From: Arabidopsis thaliana
Lineage: Eukaryota; Streptophyta; Magnoliopsida; Brassicales; Brassicaceae
Length of the DNA stretch: 64,000 bases
Assembly (NCBI RefSeq): GCF_000001735.4
Contig: NC_003074.8
Span: 11,346,101 to 11,410,100 of the forward strand
Direction of reading: 5' to 3'
Shown: in pieces, positions 34,461 to 46,261 of the stretch
Numbering within the stretch: position 1 is the stretch's first letter
How the letters are laid out: each line of letters opens with the position of its first letter
Notes under the pieces: generated by a model
What the model was told of the DNA's origin: nothing
Databases searched by the model: none
What the model saw: only the letters and a program-made list of their open reading frames with translations
Translations under genes and position numbers: made by a program

Positions 34461-36315
34461 ATTTAGCTATTATCTTATAAGTAGTTATTTAATTATGGAA
34501 ATTGTTCAGAAACTTTATGCTAATTCAAAAATGAATATCCAACTAAATATTTGATTACCTATAATTATGGAGAAGTGATATATTCGAATTCAAGAAAGAA
34601 ATATACGCATTGAATATTTTCAATTAATATGATTCAGTTGCTGAAAAAGGAATTCAATTAATTTAATTAACAGAAATTAATATAAACCGAAAATTTAATT
34701 CATTTTATTTTAAAATGTTTAAACATATTTTTATATTTTAATTATCAAACATAAAAAAATAGTTTAGTTAAAAGTGTTTTTCTAGTTATTTAAATAAATT
34801 TAGAATATTTAAGCTAATTTCGAATTCAAACATATTAATTCGATATTTATAATGTTATATATATATAAAACCGATTTGTTATATTTAATTAGGAAATGTT
34901 TTAAAAATTATCTGATTGGATTATTAATCTTTTAGAATATAATAAATATTATAAATCCGTATTGATATAGGAGTATAATTAGTTTTCCGGTTTGGGTTTA
35001 GTGCTAAAACCCGATAAGTTCAAAACCGAAAAAACCCTCAAAAACTCGCAATTAACCCGTGACCCGGTGAACCGGTTGAACCGGCCGGGTGTGGGTTTTA
35101 ATTTTTTTTTTTGATTTTGCAGTAAAATATGGGATTTTAGACTTTATTCAATTATTTTTAAAAGTTTTTTCAGTTCTTAAATTCATTCGATGTTTTAGAT
35201 TTTGGTGAAGACTTTACAATACCGCCTTAAAAATGAATCGAATGGTGAGAGAGACAATTGAGATTAGTTGTTTGAATTCACGATGTTTTATTAGTTTATT
35301 TCTATCATTGGTGATCTCCTACTATATTTGTTACGGTGTTAGACATTTAGTTGGATTTAAAATTTTTAATCACTTTATTATTATTGTTTGATTATATATA
35401 TATATATATATATATATATTTGGGTGTAAATAATTTTATATTTTGGTAAACATAATATAATTTTATATTTTTTAAACATGATATGATTATTTTGTTTTAT
35501 ATTTATAAATACTAAAAAAATATATATATATATATATTTATAAAATACTCTAAAATTTCTATTAATATTAAATTTATTAAATAAATTTTAACTAATTGAC
35601 CCGTGGTCCAACCCGGTTGACCCGATGACCCGGTGACCAAGAAGGTAGTCCGGTTCATCATCCGGGTCGGGTTTCAAAACTTTACTGGAGAAAATCAACG
35701 GCTAAAAAAAAATCAATTGAATGGCTAAGATTAGAAGTTATGACCCGTTATTTTAAAATTCGGGTCAAAAGGATCCGCGTCTTTTTAAACGGGTTTTTCA
35801 TGATAGAAAAATTTTAACTCAATGACAAACTTGTTATTTCTGCGAAATGCCCACCTCATTAAATGTACGTTTCAAATAATAGAGTAGATTATATTTAATG
35901 ATGGGCCAAAAATAAATTTTGTTTTAGGGAAGAATTTATCTTGGGCCGGCTCTGTTGAAGGGTGTCCAAGTATTGGCAAATCTTCGTCGTTGATGTAAGA
36001 AAAACAGTTATCACCACCAACAGAAAATAGAAAACATATAAGAAACGAAGACGATCCTCTTTAAATAATTTAACCTTAGCGTGACAATCTTTAATATGTA
36101 TCACACTTAAATTAGACAAGCCGGTATATTATCTCAAAGACTAAACATTGTACAAGAAAAAGGTCTAAAATTAATCTCAACGAATGAAACCATTCTTTTA
36201 AGTACAAAATCTGAAAATTGCGAGTTCGATAAATTTATGTTTATACACCTCGGAGATAATGAGGATTTGTAACATGGTTCCGATACAACAAACCCCTCAA
36301 AAGAGACCCAAAGGG
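34461..36315. other. AT-rich region: dispersed repeat, CCGGGT-rich insertion, and 3' flank of the AFP3-like gene
   Basis: About 34640-34990 and 35675-35820 are a second copy of the repeat at 29350-29960. Between its halves, 34990-35675 is extra: it has ACCCGGT/CCGGTT-rich ends (35010-35095 and 35590-35680) around AT-rich DNA with TA dinucleotide runs (35394-35420 and 35520-35540), which looks like a separate insertion. 35890-36315 is the downstream flank and probable 3' untranslated region of the minus-strand gene ending at 36316. Confidence 0.5.
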
Positions 36316-37557
36316 TCACAAGAAGGGAGATGGATTTACAACGATGTGCTTTAAGGGATGTGCAACGTCACCACCACCAGCATGCTTAACGAATTCTGCC
36401 GGTGAGAGGAAGCTTCCATGACACACACAGACAATCCTCACCTCCTCACCTTTGCGGTACCGATACAGAAACCCATTAATCTTTTTCCCGTTCGGTCCAT
36501 CGCCTGTTGTTGACACGAATGGCATGTCCTCTATAATGTTTTGGCTCGCTTCTTTGCCCAAATTCTCGGGCTGAGATTGGGCACTTGAAGGGCTTGTTTC
36601 CACGGACTTGTTCGTTGTTGCTTCAAACACAAGTAAGTATTTCAGTAAAACACTAAACAAAAGACAACAAAAACTTTGCAAAGCCTAGAAGATATACAAT
36701 GTTTGCTTTCGAATATTATCGATAATCCCTTGATACATTGTGCATTTTTGAACATACTTTTTCCCTTGGAATGGAAACACAAACAATGTAGTAACTACAA
36801 CGCACCAAACTTTGTTTCTTTCCACTAACAATACCTAAAATGGCCAAAAATCGAACTCTAAGACACCTAAAAGATACCTAGTGAAAGACACGAAATAAAA
36901 CGAAAAGCCAAAGACTCAAAAACGCTAACAACACAACAAACCAATCACAATGCCACACAATGAATCCATCCTAAGGGAATCTAATAATCGTAAAATGATA
37001 TGTTGATATCACTACATCCAAAAGAAGATTCAATGTCGTGTACCCTAATCAATAATCAAAGATCTAAACAAGCAAAACTCAATCTTGAAGATTTAAAAAA
37101 AAAAAATCATCTCTTAATCCAAATTCAACAAACTCATGAAAGATCACAAAAACTATGGTAATGTACCTTGAACAGGAGGAAGAAGAGTATCAACTTCAGA
37201 CAAACCAGAGGAACCACTACCAGAAGAACCAATAGATCCTTCTTCCACAACCTTCTCTTCACCACCACAAGCTTTATGTTTCCTCTGCTTCTCTGATCTC
37301 TTTCTCTTAGCCTCAAGCCTCCTCAAACTCTGCAACTCCTTCCTCTTCCTCCACTCTTCCTCCGTCTCCACGGGTAACGAACAAGTCCTACTCAGCCCTG
37401 ACCTATCGTTGACCACCAAATCAAGAACCGACGTAGACCTCATAAGCCTTGTTTTCGCAAGTGGGTCAACACCAAATCTTCCATTTAGAGATAGACCTAA
37501 GTCTAACTCAATCTCTACCTCTCCATCTTCTTCAGACAATCTCTGTTTCTTCGACAT
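36316..37557 (-). CDS. AFP3: ABI5-binding protein / ninja-family protein, AFP3-like
   Basis: Two coding exons, 37557-37167 and 36620-36316, joined by a GT-AG intron (donor GTACAT, acceptor GAAG), give 231 residues. The N-terminus carries the EAR repression motif LDLGLSL (residues 18-24), which in this family recruits TOPLESS co-repressors. A conserved block follows ([18 protein letters not shown]), then a basic stretch [15 protein letters not shown] resembling a nuclear localisation signal. The C-terminal domain contains [20 protein letters not shown] and [11 protein letters not shown], the NINJA/AFP C-terminal domain that contacts ABI5-type bZIPs or JAZ proteins. The protein should act in the nucleus as a negative regulator of ABA signalling. 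The start at 37557 follows a likely 5'-leader splice acceptor (TTGCAG). The specific name AFP3 (At3g29575) rests on length and neighbours and is less certain than the family. Confidence 0.9.
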
Positions 37558-37990
37558 GAGCCTGCAACATAATAACTTCGGTCGGAGAATATTAATTCCG
37601 GTTAAATTAGAGATCTCTCTTTTTCTCAACTTAGATTTTAGATTAGAAATTTTAACAGATTCTTGATGATAAAGAGCAATTCAAATCCCAAGAAAACAGC
37701 AAAATATCAAATTTTGGAAGATTCCATTTCTTCGATTAATGACGACCTTCCCTTTTTATAAATTCAATAAAAAAAAGTTTAATAAAGAAATAAAAAAAAA
37801 TCCCACAAAATTTCAACATTTACCGAAAAAATCTCCGACAAATCTCGAACGAACACTCAAAAAGAAATTAAGAGCCCAAAGAGAATTTAGATGGAAAAAG
37901 AGAAGAGAAAAATCAATCAAACAAAAAGCTGTTTTGTCTAATTTGCGGAAGCCAAAATACCGAAAGTACCCTTGTTTGGTGCATTAACGA

Positions 37991-38237
37991 CACGTGGAAT
38001 CATGGAAGACTCTGACCCAAGGACTTTGAGCACCCACGTGGTTTTCATCGAGAAAACAAAGACAAGATCGTACACGTGTCTTATGTTCAGTGGTTATTAC
38101 GTTGTAAGGTGGGATGTTGCAGCGTCAGGTCGTCACGTGTCTTTGTTTTTGTTTTTTAATTTAAATCACATTATCTTTTTTGTGCTACCACGTGTTCCGC
38201 TTATCTTCTCTTTTTTTCTCTTGGTAATTGACACGTG
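37991..38237 (-). promoter_or_regulatory. Six CACGTG G-boxes/ABREs upstream of the AFP3-like gene
   Basis: CACGTG occurs at 37991, 38035, 38073, 38134, 38189 and 38232, between about 430 and 680 bp before the start codon. Most have ABRE-type flanks (ACACGTGG, ACACGTGT, CCACGTGG). CACGTG is bound by bZIP (ABI5/ABF) and bHLH factors. Since AFP proteins restrain ABI5, the cluster fits ABA-induced negative feedback, which is inference from motif content. Confidence 0.75.
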
Positions 38238-38239
38238 GA

Positions 38240-41200
38240 GATTTGTTAGGTTATGTAACCTGCCTGTCGCTTTAGTAGTTTCATTTCGCTTTGGTAGGAG
38301 ATTTAGTTTTCTATGATAGTAAACGCAACTTGTCGAACTTTAAATGTATTTAAATTGAAAAGTATGCAAAACGAATATTTGACATTTAAGTGTATTTTTC
38401 AATGATTTAATTGTCAACAATTAAGTGATTAGAATAAGATTTCTATTTTGTTAGTGCGATGGTTGGTTAATATTTTTATTTGTATAGAATAAACATGAGT
38501 AAAGACAATTAATTTTCTTTTTCAATGTAATGACCATGTTAGCAATACTTTGACCGTGGGTTTCAATATCTTAGATCATAGTGTTTTAACAATAAAATTT
38601 TATGAAACATTTGTAACTTGTAAAAAAATAGAGTCGTAAGGTTAAAAATACTTTTTAATAATTTTTTATAATACTAATTAGTACCACTTTTAAATTAGTC
38701 ATATACCATACAAAATAAAATAAAATCGCTGACATAAATTTTTTGTATATTTTTGAAAAATAAACAAAGAAATTAAATTATACGTGTTTCTAAATTGTTA
38801 CTAACTATCATAATTGCTTTTTAAAAACTATCATAAACTTAAAACTTCTGCAGTCATATTTATAAATATAAATATCTAAAAATTTTATATACGTTTATAG
38901 AAGAGTGGTTTGCGTTATAGTTTTTACAAATTAAATAAAATCATATATCAGCTTAGATAATAATTATCTTTAAAATTATTAGTTACATCAAATTTTAGTT
39001 TATGAATTTTTTTTGTTTTAAGTTTATTTTTTTAAAAAGTTATTCTTAAATTTTAATGAGGCTATTTTAGTATTTTTATATATTAAAAATTAATTGTTTA
39101 AAAAGGAAGAAAGAATAGGGTATTTTTCAAATGAAAACTCAAAAATAGGGCATTTTTCCAAATTTACTCTTTATAAAAAGTGGTTAAAGTTTAAATTTTA
39201 GAATTAATGAAATTATATGTTGTTATGAGTTTATAAAAAAGGGCATATGATTCAGATTTTACAATTAATTCTTAATTTATTTATTTTATTTGTTTGTCTA
39301 ACTTTTAATTTATATTAAATTATTATATGCCATGGCATAATGATTGGTTAAAACTAAAGGAAGTGAATATAAGAGTTCATGAAATAAATAGCAAATAGAG
39401 CAAAATATTTTTGATAATTTATCCACAAGATTATTATTATTATTATTATTATTGTAAGTAAATTGTTTTATGATATGTCTTTCCAAATTGGTAACAATTA
39501 TCCAAATTTAAAAGTTTCTGGTCATCATATTTATAAATGCATATATCCATTGCAGTTCAGAAAAAGAAGATATCTATACAGACAACCAAATATCTAAATA
39601 TCTAAAATTTAAATTATTTGGAACTAATATCATAGGAAGTCAAATAGTTTTGGATATTTTTTTATAACAAGTTTTTATAAAGTATTAATATATCTAGTAG
39701 CAATCATATTTTCAATATTTTTTTGTCACACTCTAATTCTTTGCTAGCTTTATCCGTCTATTTGTTAATAAAATTTACATGTTTAGACAATGTCTCTTTT
39801 TCTCGGGTTAGAAATATATATTTTATAAGTGTTAGTTCAAACTTTGATTTTTTTTTATAATTTCTGGTAAATCTCTGAACCTATGGAAAGGTTCATGATT
39901 AATTCCTAGAGAGAGGGTATCCTATATCCTATATATTTGATATCTTCCGGGTTTTTAAATAGATCTTAAGTAGCATGTCTATACTTATAGTCAAAAAAAT
40001 AAAAGTAAGCAATTCTACATATGGAGAGAATCGATCCCTGACTTAAACAAACAGGACCACTTCCACCAGACTAGAACCACTAGCCCACCACCTTTCGTTG
40101 GGTCGTCAGACTTTGAGTGCTTAGGCTATCGATGACCGTCCCAAAAAAAATATGGTAAATATAAAAGATCTACAGAGCTAGATATCCGCATTTTTTAGGA
40201 TTTCGAATGAAGACGATGCAGTCATTCTCATATAGATTCTCTTAGAAAAATTACACTTTTATAGTTTTTTTTTTCTTTTTTCTTGGACTTTTCACTACTT
40301 ATTTTTTACTTTTGTATGTTTTTTGAAAGGTCGGACTCTTCAATCATTCTCTAAATTATTCCGAGTTGAAGAAAAAGTTAAGCATCAAAATATACAAGTA
40401 ATAATTCTAACTTTTTTTATATTTAAAAGTCAGTTTGAATAAAGACATTGTTTGCTAATAGCTTATAATGAAATGCCATGGAAAACTAGTAGAAAATCAA
40501 TATCACATAACATTTGTATATTTGATCTGATTTAGATGTCAGAACAATAAAATCACTAATGTTGTAATGATTTTATGAACAATTTCAACCACAAAATCGT
40601 CACTAATTCGTATTTGGTTGAATTTACATCAAACTAGCGAATGATGACATCTTAGGACCAATCCATCTCTCCGTTCAAACTCATAAAAACGCAAATATTG
40701 CAACATGTATAAATGCAGATAAATAGACCAAAATAATTAAATTGAATAAATTCAATGAAAGGAAGACAAAGCATGTGAAAGATACGTATGAAAATTGACA
40801 ACAACAAAAAGAAAAATAATTTACGAAAGAAGAGAATCTGCAGAGAAAGAAACACGCAAGAAATCAGACAAGAGATCAGATGGTGGACCTCACAGAGATT
40901 TAACTCTTTTTAACCCCAAACTTTATTGTTTCGGTCTATCGACGTCATTCCTGTGGGTGTTTGACACGTTGACATTGTTTCACAACAGATAAGCAAAACA
41001 ATCAACCAAATTAGAAAGTGTAGAGGAAAAAAACGATTTTTTATTCAGATAAAGAAAATGAGTGTTTATAATGGGTATTGAACTAATCAATTATGATATC
41101 ATTTGAATTGTAATCTTTTTGTTACGTGTAATTTAATATTTGCGTCTTAGTATTTAAACAAGTTATACCAGTTTTATATTACTAATAAATTAGTTTTTAG

Positions 41201-41702
41201 TTTTACTACATTAAATTTGTGTCACATTAATATTTGATTTGTTTCACTTTATTTCCTTCTTGTTGGGCTGTTTATGGTTTCTTTTAATTTCATTAAGTTG
41301 GGCTGTACCCACTAAAGTTAACCAATCTGGTAAATGAATACAAATTTGAATCAAAAGAGAAACTCAAAAGGAGTAAAGGACCCCTTTGCTATGACATGTG
41401 CTGGTACATTGATTCACTTAACATGAATCAATCAATGTGTTTAAACTTTGACGCCCAAAACATGATATCGTTGTGTAAGCTGTTTAAGTCTTTTAACATT
41501 AAAACCAATAAGAAAGTTTTTTATGTCCACTTGTGACCCGTTAGGTATATGTTAACAAAAATTTGGCAGTTCCCCTTGAAAATCACTAATTAGTATGACA
41601 AGAATTTGATACTTTGTATAGAAGTTTCGATATGCAATATTTTGTTCCAATCTAACAATTACATCTTTTATACGTAAGGTATCATTATCTCGGCGATCAA
41701 TC
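38240..41702. other. AT-rich intergenic region
   Basis: No gene is supported. 39080-39190 has AATAGGG...ATTTTTC phrases twice, typical of small transposon ends; 39330-39390 resembles the right end of the element at 19035-19565; an ATT trinucleotide run lies at 39431-39455. Around 39990-40150 is a stretch of higher GC that could be an old insertion. Short frames at 40652-40992 lack any recognisable domain. Confidence 0.4.
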
Positions 41703-41707
41703 CAATC

Positions 41708-42141
41708 TGTAGAGAAAATTAAGAATAATAATATCTTGTAACAGAAACAAACACAAAAATTTGATAACTGAGTTCACGGCTAACCGCTACGTCTCGGGGA
41801 AGGACTCTTGCTTCCAAGCTTAACTATATCAAAGAGGTTACACACACTACTAACTTGTGATGTCCTTGGTTCTTTTTCAGATTTTAAACACAAGAAGAAC
41901 AAGATTCAAGAACAACAAAGAGGAAGAAGAAAGCTTGCTTTGGAAGCTTTTTATCTCTCTTCTCTAGAACTCTCTTTAGCTTGTCTTGTCACACAACTAC
42001 CACAACTTCTCTTTGTAAGTTGTAATAAAGATATTATATATGTGATATGTAATGTACCACTTTTGTTCTTCTTTCTCTTCATGCCATTTTCGTCAGGCCC
42101 ACAAAGGCCCAAATGATGTGTTTAGTCAAACCCAAATAACA
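41708..42141 (-). repeat. Copia 3' LTR (434 bp)
   Basis: Starts TGTAGAGAAAAT and ends AAATAACA on the plus strand. It is highly similar to 47887-48318, with differences at scattered positions (for example GCTACGTCTCGG here and GATACGTCTCGG in the other copy), so the insertion is not very recent. Confidence 0.93.
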
Positions 42142-42337
42142 ATCTCCACCTTTTGACCAAACTCAATTCTGACACTTGAGTACTTCTCACAAAAATAACT
42201 CAGCTTGATTGTCCTATTTTATGAGACTATTGAAGTTACCAGGGCCGCTGCTCTGCTCTACTTCAGTGGATGTTGGGAAGCTCACAACAATGCTGGAACT
42301 TCATACCAGGTACTACATCCCTCTTAAGAATTTTCGG

Positions 42338-42470
42338 TCATTTACTTGTGTGAGCCTTAGATACACTGATATAATTCATCTGCTCTAACTCACTGTCCAG
42401 TTGTGAAAAGCCCTTAGCTAGCACCCTAGACTTATACCTTTGCTTTTCAACAACTTCTAAACAAGTTTTA
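42338..42470 (-). pseudogene. Copia reverse-transcriptase N-terminal fragment
   Basis: Minus-strand codons after the Gypsy insertion read EVVEKQRYKSRVLAKGFSQ, the conserved KxRYKxRLVAKGF(T/S)Q motif that begins the Copia reverse transcriptase. It is followed by degenerate sequence and a stop. On the other side of the insertion the preceding residues (AIDDDMDSRMKKQK) are the usual upstream block, so the Gypsy element split one frame. Confidence 0.8.
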
Positions 42471-42737
42471 TGATAACCCATATCAAGTGTACACAAGAAG
42501 ATCCAAGCCGCACGTGTGAAGAGAAGAAAACAAGAAGAAGACACGTGCGAATAAACATTTGTATATAAACTTTGTAGCTTTCAGAAGAAGTTTTCATGTT
42601 TTGTTTTGTTGTGCATTTGAATTATGTGTCATTTGTGAGAGATAGAGTGATGATCTAGAGATGTTCTAGAGCTCTTCTCTGAAACAATTTATATCGATTA
42701 TTTGTTTGTTAATAAAGATTACATCTTGTTTCTATCA
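42471..42737 (+). repeat. Gypsy 5' LTR (267 bp) with two CACGTG boxes
   Basis: Runs from TGATAACCC to TTCTATCA. Two CACGTG elements lie about 30 bp apart in both LTRs (GCACGTGTGAAG and ACACGTGCGAAT), and a TATATAAAC TATA-like box follows about 20 bp later. The internal region starts ATTGGTGCGTTCG, a putative primer-binding site not assigned to a tRNA. Confidence 0.93.
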
Positions 42738-42836
42738 ATTGGTGCGTTCGTGATCGAGATCGAAGTATCGCTGGAAAAAGTTAGGGTTTGAGTGATGTGG
42801 GGTTTTTGAGAGATCGAAGAAATTTTTCAATCAAAG

Positions 42837-43362
42837 ATGGTGACGACACCAGAATTACCGTCGATTACGGAGATATTAGAGGCAGAGCAAACGACGGCGT
42901 CGTTAACTGAAGTTCACGAACAATTGACGGACATGAGTAACAAGATTCGAAGATCTGATTCAAGACCAGATTCAAAGTTGGAGTCTGTACGAGTCAAATT
43001 GAGTGCTCAAATTGCACGTCATGACCAACAATTGTTGGATATCGGGAAGAAGATTAACAATGTGCTTCGCGCTTTGCCTAGAGTAGCGTCGGCGCCAGAG
43101 ACTGGAGGGTCTAGTCATGGTGGAGTTACAAGATCGCAAGATCGACATAATCATCTCTGTCCCGGAACCATACAATAGTGACATTAGGCCAGGAATTAGA
43201 GAAAACCTACTCAAGAACGTGGAGATGGCTGTGTTTGAAGGAGTTGGGATTTACTCTTGGATCGCTAGGGTGGAGCGATTCTTTCGTACTGATGGCTATA
43301 ATGATGCAGAGAAATTGGCACTGGTATTCAATGTAAATCACTCTCTAGTGGATTTACATTGA
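42837..43362 (+). pseudogene. Gypsy gag remnant
   Basis: Frames 42837-43178 and 43117-43362 overlap through a frameshift. The first encodes a coiled-coil-like, charged N-terminus (KLESVRVKLSAQIARHDQQ). The second encodes [22 protein letters not shown], cut by the list limit to its core WIARVERFF, typical of the retrotransposon gag core (W-x-xx-xE-xFF). The frame ends at the inverted repeat at 43323-43367; the zinc knuckle and protease that should follow are missing. Confidence 0.75.
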
Positions 43363-43367
43363 ATACC
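43323..43367. repeat. 20-bp inverted repeat at the gag-pol deletion junction
   Basis: 43323-43341 (GGTATTCAATGTAAATCAC) is the reverse complement of 43348-43367 apart from one inserted base; the 6-nt loop is TCTCTA. It sits where gag stops and pol resumes with protease missing. In pol the same sequence is read as coding, so the inverted copy in gag was probably created during the deletion event. Confidence 0.85.
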
Positions 43368-45942
43368 AAAAGAATTGAAGTGGAGCTGTGTAATCAGCAA
43401 TTGTTACAACTGGGAGAACAACTGTTACCTAGAGAACTGCGGGAAGTTTTGCGAGAATATGAGCAGGTGTTTGAGATTCCTTCAGGATTACCACCACTGA
43501 GAGGAAGAAAATACTCAATTATTATCTCACCAGGGAATAATGCAATTAGTGTCAGGCCTTATAAATATCCTCATGCACAAAAAGAGATAATGGAGACAGT
43601 GGTACAAGAGATGTTGGATTCTGGTATTATCAGACTAAGTCAGAGTCCCTTTTCTAGTCCAGTGTTATTAGTTAAGAAGAAGGATAAAAGCTGGCGTTTT
43701 TGTGTTGATTACAAGGCATTGAACCGTGTAACTGTGCCTGAAAAGTTTCCCATACCTATGATAGACCAGTTATTGGATGAATTAAGAAGAGTTGTGGTGT
43801 TCTCGAAGTTGGATGTAAGAGTGGGTTATCATCAGATACGAATGAGAGCAGAGGATGTGGCAAAGACTGCTTTTCATACTCATGATGTGCACTATGAATT
43901 TTTAGTGATGCCTTTTGGGTTAACAAACGCTCCAGCAACATTTCAAGCTTCTATGAATGACTTGTTTCGACCATATCTCAGGAAATTCGTCCTTGTATTC
44001 TTTGATGATATCTTAGTGTATCGTAAATCGATGGAGGAGCAGGGAGCATTTGACAATAGTGATGCGGTTATTGTCAGAGCATCAATTTTTTGCAAATGGA
44101 AAGAAGTGTTCATTTGGAGAGGATAACGTGGATTATCTTGAGCACATTATTTCCAATGAAGGAGTGTCTACAGATCCAGCTAAGACACAGGCAATGACTC
44201 AATGGTTAACACCAAAGTCAGTAAAGGAGCTGCGTGGATTTTAAGGCCTCACGGGTATTACGGAAGGTTTATAAAAGGTTATGGAGTGTTGGCAAGACCT
44301 TTGATAGATTTATTGTGGAAAGACAGTTTTGATTGGAGTGTTGAGGCTCAAGTAGCATTCGATAATTTGAAGACAGCCATGTCTACAGCTCCTGTCTTAG
44401 CATTGCCTGATTTTAATGAAGTGTTTACAGTGGAAGCAGATGCATCGGGTTTTGGGGTGGGAGCAGTTCTGATGCAGACCAAAAGACCCATCACTTATTT
44501 TAGTCATGGATTGACGGCTAAAGAACAATTAAAACCTGTGTATGAAATAGAATTGATGGCAATAGTTTTGTCTATTCAGAAGTGGAAGCATTACTTGTTT
44601 GGTCGTCATTTTGTGGTGCATACTGACCAGAAGAGCTTGAAGTTTCTATTAGAACAGAGGGGTGGTTGATTAAATTGTTGAATTACGATTTCGATATCTT
44701 GTACAACCCAGGTGTGGAGAACAAGGCAGCAGATGGGTTGTCTCGAATGGAGCGACCAGAAGGTTCTTTATCGTCTCTTGTTCTAATGGCACTAACAGTT
44801 CCCACATCGTTACAGATTTTGGACATATATGAGGAGATTGAGAAAGATGAGCAGTTATAGGAAATGATTCAAGCTTGCATTAATGAACCATCTAAACATC
44901 AAGGCTATACAGTGAGAAATGAGAAGCTATGGTTTAAAAACAGGTTAGTAATACCTAAGCAGTCCAAGTCTGTTCCCATGATATTAGAAGAATTCCACAG
45001 TGGCTTGTTGGGTGGACATTCAGATGTGTTAAAGATAATGAAGACATTCAGATGATACAACAATCGTTTCAGTGGGATGGTATGTTGAAAGATATTCAGA
45101 AGTTTGTCTCTGAGTGTAATGTCTGTCAAAGACACAAGTACTCCACATTATCACATGCATGGTTATTACAACCTCTTCCATTACCTCAGCAAGTGTGGGA
45201 AGATATCTCAATGGATTTTGTAGAAGGACTTCCTACTTTGCAAGGAAAAAATGTGATTTTGGTGATTGTTGACAGGTTGAGTAAATATAGTCATTTTCTG
45301 AGTTTGAAGCATGCTTTTTGTGCTCCTGAAGTTGCGAAGTTATTCGTTAAGGAAGTGGTGAAATTGCATGGTTTTCCAGCATCAATTGTGTCAGACAGGG
45401 GTAGCACATTTTTTAGTGCTTTCTGGAAAGACTGCTTCAAGTTGTCGGGAACTTAACTCAAATACAACACTGCTTTTCACCCACAGACAGATGGCCAAAC
45501 AGAGGTGCTTAACCGTTGCCTTGAGACGTATTTGCGGTGTTTCGCTTCAACACACCCAAAGACGTGGCATCAGTACTTATCATGGGCGGAGTTATGGTAC
45601 AATTCCTCATATCATACATCCTTGAAAACTACTCCTTTAAAAGTTCTATATGGTCGTGATCCTCCTGCCATATTGCGTTTTGAAGAGCAGTCTACTAAGA
45701 TCTCCGAGTTGGAAGAGATGCTTAAGGAAAGAGATAGGATGTTAGGATAGATTAAAGATCATCTTATTCATGCTCAACAGTTGATGAAGAATAATGCATA
45801 TAAGGAGGTGATCATTGAGCCTGAGACAGTGTTAGATACTCGTTATAACACAGATGGTGTGTTGGAAGCTTTGGTGCATTGGAAGGGTCTGCCTAGCTAT
45901 GATGACTCTTGGGAAAATTTCAGGGCATTACAAAATTAGTAT
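43368..45942 (+). pseudogene. Gypsy pol remnant: RT, RNase H, integrase, chromodomain
   Basis: Reverse transcriptase (43359-44126) shows [53 protein letters not shown] and the catalytic FFDDILVY. After a frameshift near 44040 the connection continues. RNase H (about 44400-44665) shows [24 protein letters not shown] and [12 protein letters not shown]. Integrase begins with an H2C2 zinc finger (H-x-LLGGH to CNVCQRHK) and continues [29 protein letters not shown] and [10 protein letters not shown]. The chromodomain remnant reads LVHWKGLPSYDDSWENF (about 45868-45920). Stops or frameshifts occur near 44242, 44668, 44858, 45053, 45454, 45748 and 45940, and a segment before the chromodomain is deleted. 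Confidence 0.9.
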
Positions 45943-45994
45943 CCTTCATTGGCGCTTGAGGACAAGCTTCGTTTTGAAGAGGGGGGGGGGGTAT

Positions 45995-46261
45995 TGATAA
46001 GCCATATCAAGTCTACACAAGAAGATCCAAGCCGCACGTGTGAAGAGAAGAGAACAAGAAGAAGACACGTGCGAATAAACATTTGTATATAAACTTTGTA
46101 GCTTTCAGAAGAAGTTTTCATGTTTTGTTTTGTTGTGCATTTGACGTATGTGTCATCTGTGAGAGATAAAGTGATGATCTAGAGATGTTCTAGAGCACTT
46201 CTCTCAAACAATTTGTATCGATTCTTTGTTTGTTAATAAAGATTACATCTTGTTTCTATCA
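45995..46261 (+). repeat. Gypsy 3' LTR (267 bp)
   Basis: Runs from TGATAAGCC to TTCTATCA, the same length as the left LTR and differing at roughly ten positions by eye. It is preceded by a guanine-rich polypurine tract. It contains the same two CACGTG boxes. Confidence 0.93.

Larger units (their letters stand above)
42471..46261 (+). mobile_element. Deleted Ty3/Gypsy chromovirus (Reina-like) inserted in the Copia element
   Basis: Two 267-bp LTRs (42471-42737 and 45995-46261) bound a 3.3-kb interior. The polypurine tract (about 45978-45992, GAAGAGGGGGG-type) abuts the right LTR. The interior holds gag pieces, reverse transcriptase, RNase H, integrase with its zinc finger, and a C-terminal chromodomain; the protease region is deleted. 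Chromodomain plus short LTRs suggests the Reina clade. The 5-bp flanks are TTTTA and ATTTA, one mismatch. All frames are interrupted, so the element is inactive. Confidence 0.9.

Noticed and set aside
37739-38316. Plus-strand frames upstream of the AFP3-like gene
   Set aside because: They fall in its 5' leader and promoter, are Lys/Phe-rich low-complexity translations, and cover the CACGTG cluster.
43756-43941. Minus-strand frames across the Gypsy and Copia coding regions
   Set aside because: Antisense shadows of reverse transcriptase and gag sequences.
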